Assembly: GCA_028703175.1 (NCBI GenBank)
Contig: JAQVNJ010000164.1
Coordinates: 1 to 11,991, forward strand
Origin: JAAYCB01 sp012744395
GTDB taxonomy: Bacteria; Planctomycetota; Planctomycetia; Pirellulales; Thermoguttaceae
DNA length: 11,991 bases
Reading direction: 5' to 3'
The first letter of the stretch is position 1; each line of letters opens with the position of its first letter. Both the position numbers and the translations under genes were made by a program. A model generated the notes under the pieces. It searched no databases and had not been told where the DNA came from. It worked only from the letters and a program-made list of their open reading frames with translations. Below, one piece after another: positions 1 through 7,137 of the stretch.

Positions 1-80
1 GTTTCACTCGCCGTGCTGCACCCTGGGCTGGCTTAGGGGCGTCCCTTCGGGACGGGCAGAGCAAACGAGTCGGGCATGGC

Positions 81-184
81 GAGGTGAAAACCTTAGCCGC
101 CACCGGCCCGCGCTGTTTTCAGTGCCACCCGAAGACAACGATGGAACAAAAACGGCCAAACCAGAATAGACCAGTTTTCACCTC
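81..184. repeat. 11-bp perfect inverted repeat pair (81-91 / 174-184)
   Basis: GAGGTGAAAAC at 81-91 is repeated as its exact reverse complement GTTTTCACCTC at 174-184, enclosing 82 non-coding bases. A related, imperfect copy (GTTTCACTCGCC) opens the window at 1-12 and pairs with 78-91 allowing two single-base gaps. The arrangement could be the termini of a miniature non-autonomous element or a fragment of a dispersed intergenic repeat. I see no flanking target-site duplication, so the mobile reading is weak. Confidence 0.4.
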
Positions 185-187
185 CCC

Positions 188-373
188 ACGCCCAACCTAC
201 ATCATTACGAACTCGGCGGAAGATGGCGCTAGTGGACCGTGATCGGGAGATGCGGATTCAAGCCCCGGAAACCCGGCGGTGCGGCGAGATTGAAGATCAT
301 GCAAGCTCATTGGTAGGATGGGCATTCCTGCCCGTCGTGCTTTGTCGGGCGGGAACGCCCAACCTACATCATT
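188..373. repeat. 19-bp direct repeat (188-206 and 355-373)
   Basis: ACGCCCAACCTACATCATT occurs identically at 188-206 and 355-373. The second copy overlaps the right arm of the hairpin at 313-367, so the first copy looks like the truncated end of another element of the same kind. Two partial copies of one short GC-rich element in a gene-free stretch fit a REP/MITE-like dispersed repeat. Confidence 0.6.
313..367. repeat. Long imperfect hairpin, REP/MITE-like element
   Basis: Two 22-base arms (313-334 and 346-367) are reverse complements with 19 of 22 positions matching, separated by an 11-base loop. Two of the three mismatches would still form G-U pairs on one strand. The outer ends read GTAGG...CCTAC. 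No T-run follows, so a terminator role is not supported. The half copy at 188-206 shows that the sequence is repeated. From memory, similar hairpins are scattered through planctomycete genomes, but copy number cannot be judged from this window. Confidence 0.6.
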
Positions 374-472
374 GAAGGAACCCTGACAGCATTTCTGAAA
401 TGGACCACTTAGTTCCTCGCGAGCGAGAGCGATCCCCGCGCCGGCGTTTGTCGAGGCAAGTGCCAATCTGGA

Positions 473-501
473 TTGACACGCGGCGGACCAGCCGCTAGTC
501 T
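473..501 (+). promoter_or_regulatory. Sigma-70-type promoter for the lipoprotein gene
   Basis: A perfect -35 hexamer TTGACA (473-478) is followed after 17 bases by TAGTCT (496-501), which matches the -10 consensus at the first, second and last positions. Transcription would begin near 508, giving a leader of about 140 bases before the start codon at 648. The perfect -35 and ideal spacing are the main support; the -10 is weak. Confidence 0.5.
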
Positions 502-647
502 TCCCACCCTGATTTTCCGTCCGGCTCCTCCGCCGGACTGGTCCGTCTGCGCGGCGTTCCAGACGGACACGTGCCAAGCCCCGGCGGCGGCCGCGGGTTT
601 GCCATCGCGCCTCGGATTCCGGTTCTGCCGGGTTGGGAAGTCGTTGC

Positions 648-1523
648 ATGTGGAATCTGGCAGTGGGCGGGCGGATGCTCCTGGTGGCCACCCTGGCCGC
701 GGCGATCGGCTGCTCGCCGATTCGTCACCAGAAGGAATCGTCCCCCTTGTCCCCGGCGCGGATGTCGGCCGACAGCGTGATCCTCGACGTGTATTTCGTC
801 CGCTGCCCGTTCGGCGATCCGGTCGTCAACGAACAGTTGTGGCCCGAGGTCGACGAGCAGCAGATTCCCATCGAAACCCGCCGCCGGCTGGCGCAGAACG
901 GATTTCGCGCGGGCGTGGTCGGCGGGCAGATACCGCTGGCCCTCTCGCAGCTCCTTCAGCTCAAGGACCAACCGGCCGAAAGCACCGCCACCCTGACGAC
1001 CAACGTGGCCGACGTCGGCGACCAGCAGGGACCGATGTGGAGCCATAAGCAGCTCCGCGCCGGCAAGCGGAGCGAGATCGTGACCTCGGAAATCTACGAC
1101 CAGCTGGCCGTGCTCAAGCGGGAGGACGGCGGGGTGTGCGGGCGGACCTACGAGAAGGCCCAGGGGGTGGTCGCGATCCGCGCCCTGCCAGCCGGCGACG
1201 GCCGGGTCCGCCTCGAGCTTCTTCCCGAACTCCATCACGGCGAGGTGCGGCGGAGTTTCTCCGGAAGTGGCGGCGCGTGGCGCGTCGACCTGGCCCGCCC
1301 CAAATGCAGCCTGGACGAGATGGCGATCCTGGCCGACCTGGCCGCCGGCCAGATGGTCCTGCTCACCAGCCTGCCGAACCGCCCCGGAAGCCTGGGGCAC
1401 CACTTCCTCACCACCGAATCCTCCGGCAAATTGGAGCAGAAGCTCCTCATCATCCGCCTCTCGCAGACCCAGCACGACGGGCTCTTCGAACCCTCGACGC
1501 TGCCCCTCGACAAAATGCTGTAA
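648..1523 (+). CDS. Putative lipoprotein of unknown function
   Basis: The 291-residue product begins with a short hydrophobic segment (about residues 10-20) ending in Ala-Ile-Gly-Cys, with Cys22 as a plausible lipobox cysteine; it is probably exported and lipid-anchored. I chose the ATG at 648 over an in-frame TTG at 633 because it gives a cleaner signal peptide and has a weak GGGAAG seven bases upstream; an ATG at 675 is also possible. After a short Ser/Pro-rich linker, residues 42-104 (VILDVYFVRCPFGDP, LWPEVDEQ, RRRLAQNGFRAGVVGGQIP) resemble a conserved block I associate with planctomycete hypothetical proteins. The C-terminal third (residues 220-275) looks beta-rich, with MVLLTSLPN and KLLIIRLSQT. 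I recognise no enzyme motif. It converges on the small minus-strand gene 110 bases away and is probably monocistronic from the promoter at 473-501. Function is unknown. Confidence 0.8.
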   Translation: MWNLAVGGRMLLVATLAAAIGCSPIRHQKESSPLSPARMSADSVILDVYFVRCPFGDPVVNEQLWPEVDEQQIPIETRRRLAQNGFRAGVVGGQIPLALSQLLQLKDQPAESTATLTTNVADVGDQQGPMWSHKQLRAGKRSEIVTSEIYDQLAVLKREDGGVCGRTYEKAQGVVAIRALPAGDGRVRLELLPELHHGEVRRSFSGSGGAWRVDLARPKCSLDEMAILADLAAGQMVLLTSLPNRPGSLGHHFLTTESSGKLEQKLLIIRLSQTQHDGLFEPSTLPLDKML

Positions 1524-1580
1524 GCCGCGCGCTCCTCCCACAGAACCCTCAATGCGAGCCCCCTGCGCCGCGCCGCCAAC

Positions 1581-1595
1581 CCTCCCCCGGGGAGG
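1581..1595. terminator. Possible hairpin between convergent genes
   Basis: CCTCCCCCGGGGAGG is a 7-bp inverted repeat around one central base (in practice a 5-bp stem with a 5-base loop), lying in the 110-base gap between two convergent stop codons. On the + strand it is followed by CTTTGT, only a poor T-run, and on the minus strand by none. The position fits a terminator, but the sequence support is modest. Confidence 0.25.
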
Positions 1596-1633
1596 CTTTG
1601 TCGCGGACACATGCGGCGGAAGGGCCCTTCTCT

Positions 1634-1957
1634 TCAATCTCGATCGGCCCTTGAGGCGATCCCATCCGCCGGCGTGCGGTGCCACAGCAAGCGCCAATAG
1701 GCCGCGTCCGTCTCGAACGGGCCGAGGGGGTCCTTGGCCGGATCGAAGCCCTCGGGCAGAATGCCGAACCGCTTCATCCAGCGGACATAATGCTCGTTCG
1801 GACGCCAGCCCGGCAAGCCCCAGCGGCCGGCCTCCGCCTGCCGCGCCCCAGCGGCCTGGACGGCTTGGAGGATCGCCAGGTAGTCGGGGTCTTGCGTGTC
1901 GCCAAAGACGGCCAGCGGCAGCATAAGGACAACGGCAAGGGAGAACCGCTTGGACAT
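1634..1957 (-). CDS. Small exported protein downstream of the HzsA-like gene
   Basis: The 107-residue product starts with a signal peptide (Lys-Arg, then hydrophobic residues 6-18, probable cleavage near VFG-DT). The ATG at 1957 is chosen over one at 2002 because AGGAGA lies seven bases upstream and the signal peptide follows directly. The mature part is small and tryptophan-rich: WGLPGWRPN (46-54), YVRWMKRFGILP (57-68), then TDAAYWRLLWH (83-93). It has no cysteine, so it is not itself a c-type haem protein. It lies 105 bases after the HzsA-like stop on the same strand and is probably co-transcribed. From memory, similar Gly/Phe-Arg-Pro, VR-MKR-GILP and YWR-W segments occur at the C-terminus of larger planctomycete HzsA-like or cytochrome proteins, which would make this a detached module; that is inference. 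Function is unknown, and a partner or structural role beside the HzsA-like protein is the best guess. Confidence 0.75.
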   Translation of the reverse strand: MSKRFSLAVVLMLPLAVFGDTQDPDYLAILQAVQAAGARQAEAGRWGLPGWRPNEHYVRWMKRFGILPEGFDPAKDPLGPFETDAAYWRLLWHRTPADGIASRADRD

Positions 1958-2062
1958 CGCATCGTCTCCTGGCTGATCACGCGTCGCGATAATCGCCGGC
2001 AATCCCGGTCACGGCCAGCCCGCGGGCAGAGCGGACAACACGGCCAACCTGCTTTCGCCGCC

Positions 2063-5000
2063 CTACTCGGCGGTCAGGGGACCGGCGTCCTTGCCAACCA
2101 CCTCAAACGCAACGATGCCGTTGTCCGAAAGCGGGAACGGCTCCCGCAGATCGGCCAGTTTCACCCAGGCGGACTTCTGTTTCGGAAAGCGGAATTCCTG
2201 CGGCTCGGACGTATTCCTCAATTCGATCGCCAGCTTCTGGCCACTGGAGAATTCCAGCGCCGCGCCGCTCCAGGTCTTCTCCTGGCCGCCGTTCTGGTGG
2301 AGCACGATCACGACCCGGTCCGTCTCCACCTCGCGCCCGAACTCGACCATCAACCACAAATCGGTGCGGCGGGCGGGCCGCCAGTATTCATCCGCCGTGC
2401 GCCTGCCGTCAATCGCATGGTTCGGCGAGAATTCCGGCCGATAGCGATAATGCGAGTTCGACGTCGCCCGCGGATAGGAGCGCAAATGATACGTGTATCC
2501 GTCCGGGTTTATGGCCAGGTTGCGCACCGGATTGCCGGCCACGTTCGAGCCGCCGCGGGCATCCTTGCCTTCGGCCAGTCCATAGATCGGCACCGTCGCC
2601 GGCAGGTTGTCGTAATCCTCCACGAACTTTTTCTGCACGTCGCGGCCGCCGAAGGCGTACCGGGAAAACTCCGCCGGCCCGAACTCCCTGCCGTCGTGGA
2701 CGTGCTGGAGGTGTTTATCGATATGCTCCAGTTCCAGTTCGGCGTATTTCAGCCGCTTCGCCTCGAAGTACAGGTAGATCTGCCGCATCTTGTCGCGGTA
2801 TACGTACCACGGCGTCAAGCCGGAATGCGTCGCATGATTCAGCTTGTCCCAGAAGTTCAATTCCATCCACGAGCCCGCAAAGGGGACATTCAGATCGATC
2901 CAGCAGGCAACCGTCTGCTTCTCTTCCGGCGCAAGCTGCACGCCGTAGTGCGACGGCTCCAAGTAATCCATCAGCGGACTCGACGCCGAGCCATAGGCGT
3001 ACGGGGGCAGCATCGCGCACGCGCTGGAGACGTGCAGCCAGTTGATGATCCCCTTGCCGGCGTATTCATCCGTGGAATAGCCGAACTCGTTGCGGTTCGG
3101 AACATTCTCCAACTTGCCGCCGAAGTAGGCCAGGTACGTCCGGTCGACAGTCGCGTCGGACTTGCTGCCGGCCCCTTCGGCCGGGATCTTCGCGTTGTAG
3201 CCGAAATCCGTCAGATCGATGTACGATTCGCTGAACGATCGCCCCGGATTCCCTTTCGTGCTTGTCGCATACGTCCGCGGAGTCAACCGCCATTTCGCCC
3301 GCCCGTAAATCTCCTCATTCGTGATCGGGCGGTCGTCGCCCAGCAGGCTCAGCGGGACGTGTTTCTTCTCCGGGTTCTTCGCGCCCGCATGGCACGCGAT
3401 GCAATGCCGATCCCAGATCGGCTGGACTTCGCGGGTGTAGCTAAAGCCGCGTGGAACGTCCATCGCCTGGGGTGCGTTCGCGCCGAGATAGGCCACCGCG
3501 CGGAGCTCGGAATCGCTGAGAAACCGCTCCATCTCCTGGACCGGCTCGTCGCCCTCGGCGAAAAACGGCTCGATCTTCTGCGGCGCTTTCTTCAGCGCGA
3601 TCGTCACGGGATTACGGTCCAGCTGCGTGCTGCTCTTCGGCTCGTGGCAGCCGATGCAGGCGAACATTTCGCCGGGCAGGACCGCCGTCCAGCTCCGCAT
3701 GTTCTGCACCATCCGGCCCCGCGCGTCGAGCATCTGGAAGTAGACCGGCACGCGCGCCGGGCACTCGAAATAGCAGCTGCCATCCTCCTCCACGTCCACC
3801 GTGCCGAGCACGTGCTTCACGTCGTAGCTGCCGTTGTTGATCGCGCAGGGCGAAGTCTGGTGCCCGCCCCACGGATGCAGCCCCAGCGCCACCGTCCCCT
3901 TGGCGCGGTAATCCAGGGCGACAATCCGCATCTTCTTGACCGTCCCCGGCGCAACGCCCTCCAGGCCGGGCCCGTGGTAGATGTTCTGCACATAGAAGCG
4001 GCCGGTCTTCTGTCGCTCGTCGACCGCCGAGACCTTGTGAAACGCCGGGCGGGGCGCCAGGGCCACGTGCTGGCCCGAGGAGACGACCGGATCGTAGATC
4101 AACAGCTCGCGGCGGCCGTCGCGATGCATCCAGTAGATGCCGAACGCCGGGCTGCCCGCCTTGCCCCCCTTGATCCCCTTCAGCCCGCGAATCGGCCCCC
4201 CCTCCGGCGAATAGGAGACCACGTAATTGTCCTCATCCAGCGGGTAGGGATACTGGAATTGCTCCCCTTCCGTATCGTGGACGATGTTGCCGCCCGTCCC
4301 CATGCTCTCCCGGTAGGGATAGTCCTTCTCCGGCGCGAGGAACTTCACCCCCCCGCCGGCCTGCATCCCCACCTTGCGGTCGATCATGATCAGCTTGCCG
4401 CGCTGGTCGATGTGATGCGCGCCGGCGATGGCAATCACTTTCGTCGAGTCGGGAACGCAGCGGGCGTGCAGCACGGCCGCCGGAAACTGCGAGTTGTTCC
4501 CGTAATACTCCGTCTGGTTCGTGCCGTCCGCGTTCATCACGAACAGCGTGTGCAGGTAGCCGGCCGTCCGGTCGGAATACTCCCAGCGCGTATAGATGAT
4601 CCGCCCGTCGTTGGTCATGTGCGGGAAGATCGTATGGCCGTGGTCGAAGCCCAGGCGGCGGATGTAGCGGCCCCGCGCGTCGCAGGTGTAGAGGTTGCAG
4701 ACGCTCGACCACCAGCAGGGGGCCGAGACAGCGCAGCGCGTCGAGGTGAACACCAGCTCGCCGCTCGGCAGCCATTCCGGCTCCATGTCGGCCGTGCCGG
4801 CGCCGAACGTGATCTGCTCGACGCTCCTGTCGCCCAGGTCCATCACATACAGATGGAAATCGTCGTCGCCGTCGTGGCTCGTGCGGCGCATCGAGAACGC
4901 CAGCCGCTTGCCGTCGTGGGAGACGCACGGATCGCGGACGACTCCCTCCGGGCAGTCCAGCAGGACCTCCGTGGCGACCGTCCCGTCGTCATTGACCCGC

Positions 5001-5542
5001 ATTTTGCAGAGCTGCGCGTTCATCCGGTAGTCGCTGCCGCACTCGCGAAAGATCGCGTCGGTCAGGTGGTCGGTCATCGCGAACATCGCCTGGCAATCGC
5101 CGAACACGAAGTGCTTGGCGTAGACGAACTCCCGCGGGTGGTCCCTGAAGACCTTCAAGCGCTCCCTGCGGCGCGCCTCGCAGGCTTTGAAGTACAGGTC
5201 CTTCCAGGCCGGATTCCCGCCCGGCGTCTTGCCCTCGACCAGACCAGCGAGCGTATTGCGCAACGCGCCGGTCGCGGCATCCTGGCCCTCCAACTCGGCA
5301 AGCACTTTGCGGACCATCGCCTCTTCGATCTCGTTCTTGTCCGCGGCAACGAAGCACTCGCCGCTCTTCCGGCCGTGATCCTGGTAGATCCAGTCGCGCT
5401 CCAAGCGGGAGATCGGATAGGCGGTCGTCTGCCGGTTCTGAATGTCCCTGTCGGTGTATTCCTGGGAAAACACGCACGTGCAGAACAGGGTCAAGATCGC
5501 CCACGAAGAGAAGGCCTGTTGGATGGCTTGCATGACGCGCAC
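2063..5542 (-). CDS. Hydrazine synthase alpha subunit-like (HzsA-related) di-heme protein with discoidin-like C-terminus
   Basis: This is a large exported protein, numbered here from the GTG at 5542; an ATG at 5533 (residue 4) is an equally good or better start, and neither has a clear Shine-Dalgarno. A signal peptide spans about residues 12-26 (CVFS-QEY). TolB/WD40-like propeller blades follow at roughly 205-345 (VSHDGKRLAFSMRR, TNDGRIIYTRW, MNADGTNQT). A conserved block DGSCYFECPARVPVYFQMLD lies at 587-606, then c-type haem sites CIGCH (629-633) and CIACH (714-718). WIDLNVPFAGSW (881-892) is a family-like segment. A discoidin-type carbohydrate-binding-like fold is likely at 1005-1159 (NHAIDG, EYWRP, WLMVEFG). 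Order and spacing match HzsA and its non-anammox planctomycete relatives, but at 1159 residues it is longer than the roughly 800 of anammox HzsA because of N- and C-terminal additions. A cysteine row (270, 276, 282, 287) lies in the propeller. No HzsB or HzsC gene is present, so substrate and reaction are unknown; a periplasmic redox or electron-transfer role is inferred. Confidence 0.85.
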   Translation of the reverse strand: MRVMQAIQQAFSSWAILTLFCTCVFSQEYTDRDIQNRQTTAYPISRLERDWIYQDHGRKSGECFVAADKNEIEEAMVRKVLAELEGQDAATGALRNTLAGLVEGKTPGGNPAWKDLYFKACEARRRERLKVFRDHPREFVYAKHFVFGDCQAMFAMTDHLTDAIFRECGSDYRMNAQLCKMRVNDDGTVATEVLLDCPEGVVRDPCVSHDGKRLAFSMRRTSHDGDDDFHLYVMDLGDRSVEQITFGAGTADMEPEWLPSGELVFTSTRCAVSAPCWWSSVCNLYTCDARGRYIRRLGFDHGHTIFPHMTNDGRIIYTRWEYSDRTAGYLHTLFVMNADGTNQTEYYGNNSQFPAAVLHARCVPDSTKVIAIAGAHHIDQRGKLIMIDRKVGMQAGGGVKFLAPEKDYPYRESMGTGGNIVHDTEGEQFQYPYPLDEDNYVVSYSPEGGPIRGLKGIKGGKAGSPAFGIYWMHRDGRRELLIYDPVVSSGQHVALAPRPAFHKVSAVDERQKTGRFYVQNIYHGPGLEGVAPGTVKKMRIVALDYRAKGTVALGLHPWGGHQTSPCAINNGSYDVKHVLGTVDVEEDGSCYFECPARVPVYFQMLDARGRMVQNMRSWTAVLPGEMFACIGCHEPKSSTQLDRNPVTIALKKAPQKIEPFFAEGDEPVQEMERFLSDSELRAVAYLGANAPQAMDVPRGFSYTREVQPIWDRHCIACHAGAKNPEKKHVPLSLLGDDRPITNEEIYGRAKWRLTPRTYATSTKGNPGRSFSESYIDLTDFGYNAKIPAEGAGSKSDATVDRTYLAYFGGKLENVPNRNEFGYSTDEYAGKGIINWLHVSSACAMLPPYAYGSASSPLMDYLEPSHYGVQLAPEEKQTVACWIDLNVPFAGSWMELNFWDKLNHATHSGLTPWYVYRDKMRQIYLYFEAKRLKYAELELEHIDKHLQHVHDGREFGPAEFSRYAFGGRDVQKKFVEDYDNLPATVPIYGLAEGKDARGGSNVAGNPVRNLAINPDGYTYHLRSYPRATSNSHYRYRPEFSPNHAIDGRRTADEYWRPARRTDLWLMVEFGREVETDRVVIVLHQNGGQEKTWSGAALEFSSGQKLAIELRNTSEPQEFRFPKQKSAWVKLADLREPFPLSDNGIVAFEVVGKDAGPLTAE

Positions 5543-5636
5543 TCGAATCGGCTACCAGGTCTTGTTGCGGGCTCCGCAGCCGACCGCCGCCCCGTGCGGA
5601 GAGCGCGGGTCTCGGTCTGCACGGCCCTGCCCGCAT

Positions 5637-5665
5637 ATTCTGGTCAAAACGGCGCGCGGAAACAA
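5637..5665 (-). promoter_or_regulatory. Candidate promoter of the HzsA-like gene
   Basis: Read on the minus strand, TTGTTT (5665-5660) is followed after 17 bases by CAGAAT (5642-5637). These match the sigma-70 consensus at 3 and 4 of 6 positions. The site lies in an AT-richer patch of a GC-rich gap about 100 bases before the HzsA-like start. It is the best candidate seen, but by motif only. Confidence 0.3.
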
Positions 5666-5826
5666 CCGCGCGATCTCGCCAATCCGCCCGGTCTTCCAGC
5701 GCGTGACCGGGGTCGCGCCGGCCGAATTCCGCCGGCGCCAGACAGCGCAAGCCAGGCCGCCTGGCGCACGGCGATCCCAGCGGACGCGGGATGGCGGGAA
5801 GACAGGTTGAATCCCCCGCCACCCGA

Positions 5827-5851
5827 CGGTCGACCGCGGCGGGAATTCCCG
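5827..5851. repeat. Two adjacent perfect palindromes after the aldolase stop
   Basis: CGGTCGACCG (5827-5836) and CGGGAATTCCCG (5840-5851) are perfect palindromes three bases apart, directly beyond the aldolase stop codon (5853-5855). They have no loop and no T-run, so a standard intrinsic terminator is not supported. They could be a protein-binding site or chance. Confidence 0.35.
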
Positions 5852-5852
5852 G

Positions 5853-6833
5853 CTACTTGCCGAGCGATTTGCGGACCGACTCGAGCTGGCCGGCGGAGCC
5901 CAGCTTGCCGTTCTTGTGGGCGATGTACTCGGCGTAGGCGGCCATGAACTTCTTTCCCGGCGGGCGGAGGTCGAAGTTCGCCGGATCGTCGCGGAACGAC
6001 TCGCGGTGGATCGCGCACCAGACCAGCCGGCCGTCGGTGTCGATGTTGATCTTGCAGACGCCCAGCTTGGCGGCCGGCAGGTACTGGTCTTCGTCGACCC
6101 CGCTGGCGTTGGCCAGCTTGCCGCCCGCCGCGTTGATCCGATCGACCCACTCCTTGGGGACGCTGCTCGAGCCGTGCATCACCAGCGGAAAGTCCTTGGG
6201 GACCGCCTGCTGGATCTTTTCGAGCACGTCGACCCGCAGGCCCTGGGAGCCGGAGAACTTGTAAGCGCCGTGCGAGGTGCCGATGGCCACGGCCAGCGAA
6301 TCGCACCCCGATTTCTCGATGAATTCCGCGGCCTGGTCCGGCTCGGTCAGGCAGACGCTGCCGACAACGTCTTCCTCCACCCCGCCAAGCTGGCCCAGCT
6401 CGGCCTCGACGACGATCCCCTTGGCATGGGCCCGGTCGACCACGCGCCGGGTGATCTCGATGTTCTTCTCGAACTCGTGGTGCGAGGCGTCGATCATCAC
6501 CGAGCTGTAAAACCCGCTCTCGATGCAGTCGTAGCAGACCTCTTCCGTGCCGTGGTCCAGGTGGACCGCGAAGATCACCTCCGGAAAGACCTCTTCCGCC
6601 GTGCGAATCATCGCCTCCAGAAACCGCTTGTCGGTGTAGTCGCGGGCGCCGCGCGAGATCTGGAGGATGAACGGGGCGGCCTTCGGCGCGTCGACGTTGT
6701 CCGCGTTGGAAGCCGCCTTGCCCAGGTTGCCGCGAAACAGGCCGACCGTCTGCTCCAGGTTGTTGATATTGTAAGCGCCGATCGCATAGTTGCCGTACGC
6801 GTGTTTGAACAGGTCCTTGGTCGTTACGATCAT
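5853..6833 (-). CDS. fba: Class II fructose-1,6-bisphosphate aldolase
   Basis: This enzyme cleaves fructose-1,6-bisphosphate to dihydroxyacetone phosphate and glyceraldehyde-3-phosphate, or runs in reverse, using a divalent metal such as zinc; it is a cytoplasmic step of glycolysis and gluconeogenesis. The start at 6833 is preceded by AGGAG nine bases upstream and gives the usual N-terminus (MIVTTKDLFKHAYGNYAIGAYN); the frame extends 12 codons further up without support. In the 326-residue product, HLDHG (91-95) holds the catalytic Asp93 and metal ligand His94. VEAELGQLGG (142-151) carries the conserved glutamates. His188 (GTSHGAYK) and His220 (MHGSSSVP) are the other metal ligands, and KINIDTD (261-267) binds the substrate phosphate. 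Length and motifs fit the class II family, with nothing missing. It lies between two exported haem-protein genes with gaps of about 300 bases on each side, so co-regulation is not evident. The sibling tagatose-bisphosphate aldolase activity cannot be excluded from sequence alone. Confidence 0.95.
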   Translation of the reverse strand: MIVTTKDLFKHAYGNYAIGAYNINNLEQTVGLFRGNLGKAASNADNVDAPKAAPFILQISRGARDYTDKRFLEAMIRTAEEVFPEVIFAVHLDHGTEEVCYDCIESGFYSSVMIDASHHEFEKNIEITRRVVDRAHAKGIVVEAELGQLGGVEEDVVGSVCLTEPDQAAEFIEKSGCDSLAVAIGTSHGAYKFSGSQGLRVDVLEKIQQAVPKDFPLVMHGSSSVPKEWVDRINAAGGKLANASGVDEDQYLPAAKLGVCKINIDTDGRLVWCAIHRESFRDDPANFDLRPPGKKFMAAYAEYIAHKNGKLGSAGQLESVRKSLGK

Positions 6834-7137
6834 CTGTCTGGGCTCCTGGGGAACACGAAAGTCAGCCAAACCGGGCGGCCGGTCCCGCCCCCCCTTTCAG
6901 AGGGACGGCCGTTGCCCTCGCGCGCCGGCGCGGCGCTATCGGGCGAGACGGTTGGAAAACCTGCCGGCTGATCCGCGCGGCGAACGGCCGACATACGGCC
7001 CGATTGCCGCCGCCACGGCGGAGGGGCCACCAACAAGGCCCATTCCCGCCAATTCTACCCGATTGGCAAGACGCCCGCCAGGGTGGCCGCGGCCCGCCTG
7101 GCCGTCCGAACCGACCGCACCGCACCGGCGCGGCGGC
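6834..7137. other. Intergenic region upstream of the aldolase gene
   Basis: About 304 GC-rich bases with no convincing gene. On the minus strand TAGAAT (7057-7052) is a good -10-like hexamer about 220 bases before the aldolase start, but no matching -35 sits at normal spacing, so it is only a weak promoter candidate. No T-run follows the end of the cytochrome gene. I see nothing else of note. Confidence 0.4.

Larger units (their letters stand above)
1..472. other. Non-coding, repeat-bearing intergenic stretch
   Basis: I find no convincing gene here. The only long open frame is a minus-strand one running through 197-691, whose arginine/proline-rich translation looks like a GC-rich shadow. The stretch holds a small GC-rich hairpin (GTCCC/GGGAC, 41-53), inverted and direct repeats and a long imperfect hairpin, listed separately. 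Base composition and structure look like dispersed intergenic repeats rather than a decayed gene. A gene left of the window could end just outside it. Confidence 0.6.
5543..5852. other. Intergenic region between aldolase and HzsA-like genes
   Basis: About 310 bases without a convincing gene. It holds the candidate minus-strand promoter at 5637-5665, a 7-bp inverted repeat GCGCCAG/CTGGCGC (5735-5741 / 5761-5767, 19-base loop), and two short perfect palindromes just after the aldolase stop. The gap suggests that the HzsA-like gene is transcribed separately from the aldolase gene. Confidence 0.5.

Noticed and set aside
81..373. A CRISPR array in the left repeat cluster.
   Set aside because: The repeats are too few, of different kinds, and not regularly spaced.
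495..1697. A 400-codon minus-strand frame opposite the lipoprotein gene.
   Set aside because: Its translation shows no recognisable motifs and it overlaps the end of the small exported gene; the + strand frame has a signal peptide and a promoter.
2063..5542. Calling the large protein a true hydrazine synthase subunit and the organism an anammox bacterium.
   Set aside because: The other subunits are absent, the domain layout differs at both ends, and similar proteins occur in planctomycetes that do not perform anammox.
1679..5947. A 1422-codon open frame on the + strand antisense to the HzsA-like and small genes.
   Set aside because: It is a mirror of strong codon bias on the opposite strand: the translation is rich in Arg, Ala and His without domains, lacks a ribosome site, and runs through two clear genes and two intergenic gaps.
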